Assembly (NCBI GenBank): GCA_002438565.1
Contig: DJPN01000007.1
Location: 62,001-126,000 of the forward strand
Origin: Alphaproteobacteria bacterium UBA6411
GTDB lineage: Bacteria; Pseudomonadota; Alphaproteobacteria; CAAGCB01; CAG-977
Length of the DNA: 64,000 bases
Direction: 5' to 3'
Within the stretch, counting starts at the first letter, position 1; every line of letters starts with the position of its first letter. This document shows, one piece after another, positions 59,752 through 64,000 of this stretch. The translations under genes and the position numbers were made by a program. The notes under the pieces are model-generated. The model was not told the DNA's origin, did not search any database, and saw only the letters and a program-made list of their open reading frames with translations.

Positions 59752-61149
59752 TCAGACCTCTTTTTTCACACTGTTTTCAATGAAGTAAGTAATCGAATCG
59801 TACTGGTTCGGCAAAACGGTAAAGCTTTCACGCCGCGTCATCAAATCCGACAAAACGGGCGGCAAAGCGGGCGTTATGCCCGTCGCTTCGCGAACGGGAA
59901 TCGGGAACTTCGCGGGATGCGCCGTCGCCAGCACAATCATCGGCACGCCTTTTTCGGCATATTTTTCCGCCGCCGCAAAGCCGATGGCGGAATGAGGATC
60001 GACAATTTCGCCCGACAGTTTGAAAATCCGCCCGATTTCCGCTTTCGTTTCCGCGTCGTCGCAGCGCAAGCCTTTGAAGAATCCGCGGATTTTTGTCAAT
60101 ACCTCGGCTGGAACTTCATATTTGCCGTCGTATTTGAACACGTCCATCAAATGCACAATCGCTTTTGCGTCGCGGCCGAACATTTCAAACAGCAGACGTT
60201 CAAAGTTCGACGAGATTTGAATATCCATCGACGGGCTGATGGACGGTTTGACGGGGCGTTTTTCCATGACGCCCGTTTCCAAAAAACGCGGCAGGATATC
60301 GTTCGCGTTCGACCCCAGCACCAGCGTTTTAATCGGCAATCCCGCTTTTTTCGCGACAAAGCCCGCGAAAATGTTGCCGAAGTTGCCCGTCGGCACGGCA
60401 AATGACACTTCGCGTTCGGGGGCGCCCAGCTGCAAAGCCGCATAGAAATAGTACACGACCTGCGCCATAATGCGTGCCCAGTTAATCGAATTCACGGCGG
60501 ACAAATTGTATTTTGTTCTGAACGCTTCATCGCCGAACAACGCTTTGACAATCGCTTGGCAATCGTCAAAAGTCCCCTCCAGCGCGATATTGAACACATT
60601 GTGCGACAAAGTCGTCGTCATCTGGCGGCGCTGGACTTCGGACACGCGGTTGTGCGGATACAGGATAAAGATGTCCAAATTGTCCAATCCTTTGCACGCT
60701 TCAATCGCCGCCGATCCCGTATCGCCCGATGTCGCGCCGATAATGGTGATGCGCTTTCCGCTGCGGGACAAAACGCGGTCGAACATCCGTCCGACGACCT
60801 GCAAAGCGTAATCCTTGAACGCCAAAGTCGGGCCGTAAAACAGCTGTTCCACCCATAAATTTTCTTTGATTTGCTTTAACGGCGCAACGGCGGCGTGCGT
60901 GAATTTGCCGTAAGCGTCCTGTGCAATATCCTTTAATTCGGCTTCGCTCAAACAGCCCGCGGTAAAGGGCGCCATGACTTTCGCCGCCAGTTCGGGATAG
61001 CTCAGCGCCTGCATTTCGCGGATTTCATCCGCCGTAAAGCGCGGATATTCCTGCGGGACATACAGCCCTCCGTCGGGGGCAAGCCCCGCCAGCAGCACGT
61101 TTTCAAAATCCAAAGCGGGGGCGCTGCCGCGCGTACTGATGTATTTCAC
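59752..61149 (-). CDS. thrC: threonine synthase
   Basis: A 465-residue PLP enzyme making threonine from O-phosphohomoserine. The N-terminus MKYISTRGSAPALDFENVLL and the PLP-lysine motif LAFKDYALQVVGR are characteristic, with phosphate-binding GATSGDTGSAA and cofactor loop AVPTGNFGNIFAG. The long C-terminal part marks the proteobacterial/yeast type. It is the first gene of the thrC-M16-DUF6898 unit. Confidence 0.97.
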   Translation of the reverse strand: MKYISTRGSAPALDFENVLLAGLAPDGGLYVPQEYPRFTADEIREMQALSYPELAAKVMAPFTAGCLSEAELKDIAQDAYGKFTHAAVAPLKQIKENLWVEQLFYGPTLAFKDYALQVVGRMFDRVLSRSGKRITIIGATSGDTGSAAIEACKGLDNLDIFILYPHNRVSEVQRRQMTTTLSHNVFNIALEGTFDDCQAIVKALFGDEAFRTKYNLSAVNSINWARIMAQVVYYFYAALQLGAPEREVSFAVPTGNFGNIFAGFVAKKAGLPIKTLVLGSNANDILPRFLETGVMEKRPVKPSISPSMDIQISSNFERLLFEMFGRDAKAIVHLMDVFKYDGKYEVPAEVLTKIRGFFKGLRCDDAETKAEIGRIFKLSGEIVDPHSAIGFAAAEKYAEKGVPMIVLATAHPAKFPIPVREATGITPALPPVLSDLMTRRESFTVLPNQYDSITYFIENSVKKEV

Positions 61150-61228
61150 GAATGAACTCCTATAAAAAAATCAATAAATCTTTATCTTTTATATAAGTAC
61201 ATCTTTCGTCTAAATACAATATCGGATT

Positions 61229-61257
61229 TGAAACTTTGCCCTGTTTTTGCTATAAAG
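61229..61257 (+). promoter_or_regulatory. sigma70-type promoter of elbB
   Basis: TTGAAA and TATAAA are separated by 17 bases, about 33 bp before the chosen start. Confidence 0.7.
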
Positions 61258-61289
61258 AATCAATTTTGGACAACGAAAGGATGAAACAG

Positions 61290-61937
61290 ATGAAAAAAAT
61301 CGCGGTGCTGCTGTCGGGATGCGGCGTTATGGACGGGTCTGAAATTCATGAGGCCGTCACGGCAATGCTTGCCATTGAACAACAAGGGGCAGCCTATCAT
61401 TGTTTTGCGCCGGAAGGCAATCAAGCGGTTGTCATGAACCACGTTTTAAAGCGCCCCATGGATGAAACCCGCCGCATGCCCGCCGAATCCGCCCGCATTG
61501 CGCGCGGCGACATTTCGGTTTTAAGCTCTTACCGCGCCGCCGATTATGACGGGCTTTTGCTCCCCGGCGGCATGGGCGCGATTTTAAATCTGTGCGATTT
61601 TGCGCATCAAGGTCCGACTTGTTCCGTTCACCCCGATGTGGAACGCGCTTTGATTGAAACGCATCAAGCGGGCAAGCCGATTGCCGCGCTGTGCATCGCG
61701 CCCGTTGTCGTCGCCCGCGTATTAAAGGGCGTTACCGTCACAATCGGCAACGATGCCGAAACGGCCATGGCGATTAAACAAATGGGCGGCGCGCATCAAA
61801 TCTGCAACGCCGCCGAAGTCTGCGTCGACACAAAAAACAAAATCGTTTCGACGCCGTGCTATATGCTGGACAAATCTTTAAAGGACGTTGCCATCAGCAC
61901 CGCCAACGCCGTCAGGGATTTGTTGAAGCTTGCTTAG
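61290..61937 (+). CDS. elbB: DJ-1/PfpI-family protein ElbB (glyoxalase-like)
   Basis: A 215-residue protein matching E. coli ElbB (217). MKKIAVLLSGCGVMDGSEIH and the nucleophile elbow AALCIAPVVVARVL are hallmarks, with a conserved acidic residue in GCGVMDGSE. ElbB-type proteins have reported glyoxalase III activity. The ATG at 61290 is chosen because AAAGGA lies eight bases upstream; an ATG three codons earlier is possible. Its 3' end overlaps the convergent DedA gene by 26 bp. Confidence 0.93.
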   Translation: MKKIAVLLSGCGVMDGSEIHEAVTAMLAIEQQGAAYHCFAPEGNQAVVMNHVLKRPMDETRRMPAESARIARGDISVLSSYRAADYDGLLLPGGMGAILNLCDFAHQGPTCSVHPDVERALIETHQAGKPIAALCIAPVVVARVLKGVTVTIGNDAETAMAIKQMGGAHQICNAAEVCVDTKNKIVSTPCYMLDKSLKDVAISTANAVRDLLKLA

Positions 61938-62601
61938 CCGCCGCTTCGCGTTCGCGCTTGGTTTTCCAGATGAAATAAACCGATGTCAGAATCCCGAACC
62001 CGATAAGGACAATCGGGATAATCGTCAAAACGCGCATGACATCTTCTTGATGATTGCGGAAAAATTCTGTCTGCCCCGCGAAATAGCTGAGCGTAATCAG
62101 CAGCCCGACCCACAGCACGCCGCTGACCCAATTAACGACGTGGAACACGCGGCGTTCCATGCCCGACACGCCGATAAACAGCGGCATCAGCGTCCGCACA
62201 AACGCCGTAAAGCGCGCCAACAGTAAAGCCAGAATACCGTATTTGTGCAGCATCCGTTCGGTTTTGTCGTGGTATTTTTGCGGAATGTGGCTCATCCAGC
62301 GTTTGACGACGCGGCTTTCGCTCAGCCACCTGCCCTGCCAATAGCCGACTTCGGAACCCAATGCCGCGCCGACCGTCAAAACCCCCAGAGTAACCCAATA
62401 ATCGGCTATTCCGTGAACAATCAGCGTTCCCGCCAATAACAGCAAGCTGTCCCCCGGCAAAAACGTGGCGGGCAAAATGCCGTTTTCCAACACCAGAACG
62501 ACGAACAAAACGGCGTAAAGCATCACGACCAAATCGGGATTGGCAAGCGTTTGAAAATCCTGTTCCCACAAAGCTTTTAACAACGTCCCGATTTTTTCCA
62601 T
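61912..62601 (-). CDS. DedA-family membrane protein
   Basis: A 229-residue inner membrane protein. Typical parts are ILPATFLPGDSLLLLAGTL (E-x-x-x-P-x-P-G-E-like), GSEVGYWQGRWL and the R-F-T-A-F-V-R-T motif LLARFTAFVRTLMPLFIGVS. DedA proteins (undecaprenyl-phosphate translocase superfamily) act in lipid flipping and envelope homeostasis. The start at 62601 (MEKIGTL) has AAAAGGA upstream. Confidence 0.93.
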   Translation of the reverse strand: MEKIGTLLKALWEQDFQTLANPDLVVMLYAVLFVVLVLENGILPATFLPGDSLLLLAGTLIVHGIADYWVTLGVLTVGAALGSEVGYWQGRWLSESRVVKRWMSHIPQKYHDKTERMLHKYGILALLLARFTAFVRTLMPLFIGVSGMERRVFHVVNWVSGVLWVGLLITLSYFAGQTEFFRNHQEDVMRVLTIIPIVLIGFGILTSVYFIWKTKREREAAAKQASTNP

Positions 62602-62660
62602 GTCCGACTGTCCTTTTTCTATGATTACGTTATAAAGATAATTAAAGAACGGCTTGTTTT

Positions 62661-63170
62661 TCAACAGTTATTTTCACCTTTTTGACAAAAAAGTTTCACA
62701 ATGTCCGCGTGTCCGTTTTTGCGCGCCAATTCAATCGCCGTTTGCCCGCCGTAAACAGGCTGTCCGGGGTTTGCACCAGCGTTGAAGAGCAGTAGCGCAA
62801 CGTCCGAATATCCGCGCAAAGCCGCATCCGCCAGCGCTTCGTCCAAAGCGTCAGGCGCGGCTGAAATTAAAACGCGCGTCGAATCGATTCGGTTATGCGC
62901 GGCGGCGGCTATCAAAGCGGCATTTATATTCCCTCCTCCGTGCTTCAGCAGCCATTCAACCAAATCCGTATGCCCGAACCGCGCGGCGGCGACAATCGCC
63001 CACGAATCGAACACGCCCGCTTTGATAAAAGCTTTGACGATTTCGGTTTCACCCGCCTCGCACGCATTGACCAAAGCCCCTTTGAAATCATCCGTATTTC
63101 CGCCCTGCTTCAAACATTCCCGCAGACGGACGATGTCTTGACTTTTAACGGCTTCATAAATGGACGGCAT
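62661..63170 (-). CDS. ankyrin-repeat protein
   Basis: A 169-residue protein with about four ankyrin repeats (NACEAGETEIVKAFIKAG, AAARFGHTDLVEWLLKHG, ADAALRGYSDVALLLFNAG, ELARKNGHADIVKLF). It has no signal peptide, so it is probably cytosolic and binds proteins; a partner is not predictable. It is divergent from nadE with about 100 bp between the starts. Confidence 0.9.
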   Translation of the reverse strand: MPSIYEAVKSQDIVRLRECLKQGGNTDDFKGALVNACEAGETEIVKAFIKAGVFDSWAIVAAARFGHTDLVEWLLKHGGGNINAALIAAAAHNRIDSTRVLISAAPDALDEALADAALRGYSDVALLLFNAGANPGQPVYGGQTAIELARKNGHADIVKLFCQKGENNC

Positions 63171-63274
63171 GAGGGGGCTCCTGCTTTTTTTTCATCGTAA
63201 CACTTGATTTTTTGTTTGTCACACTTCTTTTCGGATTTTATACTTTCGCAAATTTTGATTAAGGAGTTTTTTCC

Positions 63275-64000
63275 ATGGCCGATTTCGATGAAAACAAACT
63301 GGCGGAACTTGCAAAACAAGCGGATGTTTTTTTGCAAACGGGCGTTAAAAACGCCGACACCGAACGCGTTTTCGATGAAATCCAGCAAATCGTCGCCGCC
63401 GAAGCGGGTTTTGTCGGTCTGGCGCAAATTGATTTGACCATCGGCGATTTAAAGGGAAACGGACTGAAAATTGCGCGTTATATCCGTTATGCAGAACGCG
63501 TCGGACTGGATATGATTGTGTTCCCCGAACTGGCTTTAATGGGTTATCCCGTCGAAGACATCATCGACCGCCACCCCGTCGTCGTCGCCGAAAACGTCCG
63601 CTGGGTCAAAGAACTCGCCAAGCTTGCGCGAAACACAACGGCATTGGTGGGATTTGTCGAACCGCGCGGAGATACGGCCGTCGGGCGGCAATACTATAAT
63701 GCGGTCGCCGTCCTGCACAACGGCGAAATTCAAGGCATCGTCCGCAAGCGCCTGCTGCCGACCTATTCGGAATTCAACGACAGCCGCTATATCGAACCGT
63801 CCCCCGTCGCCGGCGTTCAGCCCGTCGACACTTTGGGCGCGTTCACCCCCGACAAAATCGCAAATGTAAAAAAAACGCTCACCGTCAACGGCATATCCTA
63901 CGGCATTTCGATTTGCGAAGACTGCTGGAACAACAAAGCTTTCTTTCACCATACTTTATACGCCGTCGACCCCGTGGACGAACTGGCGGCGGACAAGCCC
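63275..64000 (+). CDS. nadE: glutamine-dependent NAD+ synthetase, N-terminal part (runs off window)
   Basis: The frame is open from ATG 63275 (AAGGAG upstream) to the window end (242 codons). The visible part is the nitrilase-type glutaminase domain. The catalytic triad is Glu in FPELALMGYP, Lys in KRLLPTYSEFND and Cys in ISICEDCWNN. It feeds ammonia to the C-terminal synthetase domain, which lies beyond the window. The start MADFDENKLAELAKQAD fits alphaproteobacterial long-form NadE. Confidence 0.93.
   Translation, partial: MADFDENKLAELAKQADVFLQTGVKNADTERVFDEIQQIVAAEAGFVGLAQIDLTIGDLKGNGLKIARYIRYAERVGLDMIVFPELALMGYPVEDIIDRHPVVVAENVRWVKELAKLARNTTALVGFVEPRGDTAVGRQYYNAVAVLHNGEIQGIVRKRLLPTYSEFNDSRYIEPSPVAGVQPVDTLGAFTPDKIANVKKTLTVNGISYGISICEDCWNNKAFFHHTLYAVDPVDELAADKP

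Overview
The window is a chromosomal segment of an alphaproteobacterium of moderate GC content. Gene orders such as lytic transglycosylase/dapA/smpB, rpiB-glyA-nrdR-nusB and thrC/M16 peptidase/DUF6898 protein point to that class, probably a host-associated Rhodospirillales-like lineage (inference). It consists of two stretches of host housekeeping DNA separated by a near-complete Mu-like transposable prophage of about 35.7 kb.

Host region 1 (1-17100) holds a lytic transglycosylase (partial), dapA, smpB, two small unknown proteins, a GT2 glycosyltransferase, uvrA, a secreted protein, an MBL-fold hydrolase, a membrane HELTH-motif protein, glgC, serA, a DUF2207 protein, parE and a tRNA-Leu(CAA) with its own promoter and terminator. 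Next comes the first ~180 bp of an IS200-type element (terminator-like hairpin, hairpin covering the ribosome site, first ~21 codons of tnpA), which stops where prophage sequence begins.

The prophage (about 17318-52996) is read mostly on the minus strand from the early end (near 52990) to the late end (near 17320). Repeated end sites containing a GGATAGTTTTAA core lie at both ends. Early region: a repressor-like XRE gene on the plus strand, Ner, two small genes, MuA-like DDE transposase, MuB-like ATPase, small regulators, DUF3164, a BRO-N regulator behind an unusual structured leader, GemA and Mor. Late region: DksA-like zinc finger, DUF2730, gp26-like, both terminase subunits, portal, F-like protein with a PBECR2-like tail, a cluster of small accessory genes, protease/scaffold with an internal scaffold start, capsid, neck, sheath, tube, frameshifted tail chaperone, tape measure, baseplate, tail fibre, lysis genes and a com-adenine methylase pair in the position of com-mom. 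A plus-strand lipoprotein gene with its own promoter and terminator is inserted as a moron between Mor and the late operon.

The main discovery is a complete diversity-generating retroelement (DGR) in the tail module: a C-type-lectin/FGE-like tail fibre with a 113-bp variable repeat (VR) at its 3' end, a 113-bp template repeat (TR) 301 bp away, and a DGR-type reverse transcriptase (YMDD, IGNLTSQ). TR and VR differ at 12 positions, all of them adenines in the TR coding strand, which change eight codons. No Avd gene is present; instead three small genes follow the reverse transcriptase, one resembling the C-terminus of NrdD.

Host region 2 (53000-64000) begins with four 10-bp-phased ATCCC repeats that cut short the 3' end of a LysR gene. 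Then follow a cyclophilin-like secreted protein, a Tat-type aldo/keto reductase, nusB, nrdR, glyA, rpiB, a DUF6898 protein, an M16 peptidase, thrC, elbB, a DedA protein, an ankyrin protein and the 5' part of nadE. The prophage flanks do not match (IS200 start on one side, truncated LysR on the other, no visible 5-bp duplication), which suggests rearrangement after or during insertion.
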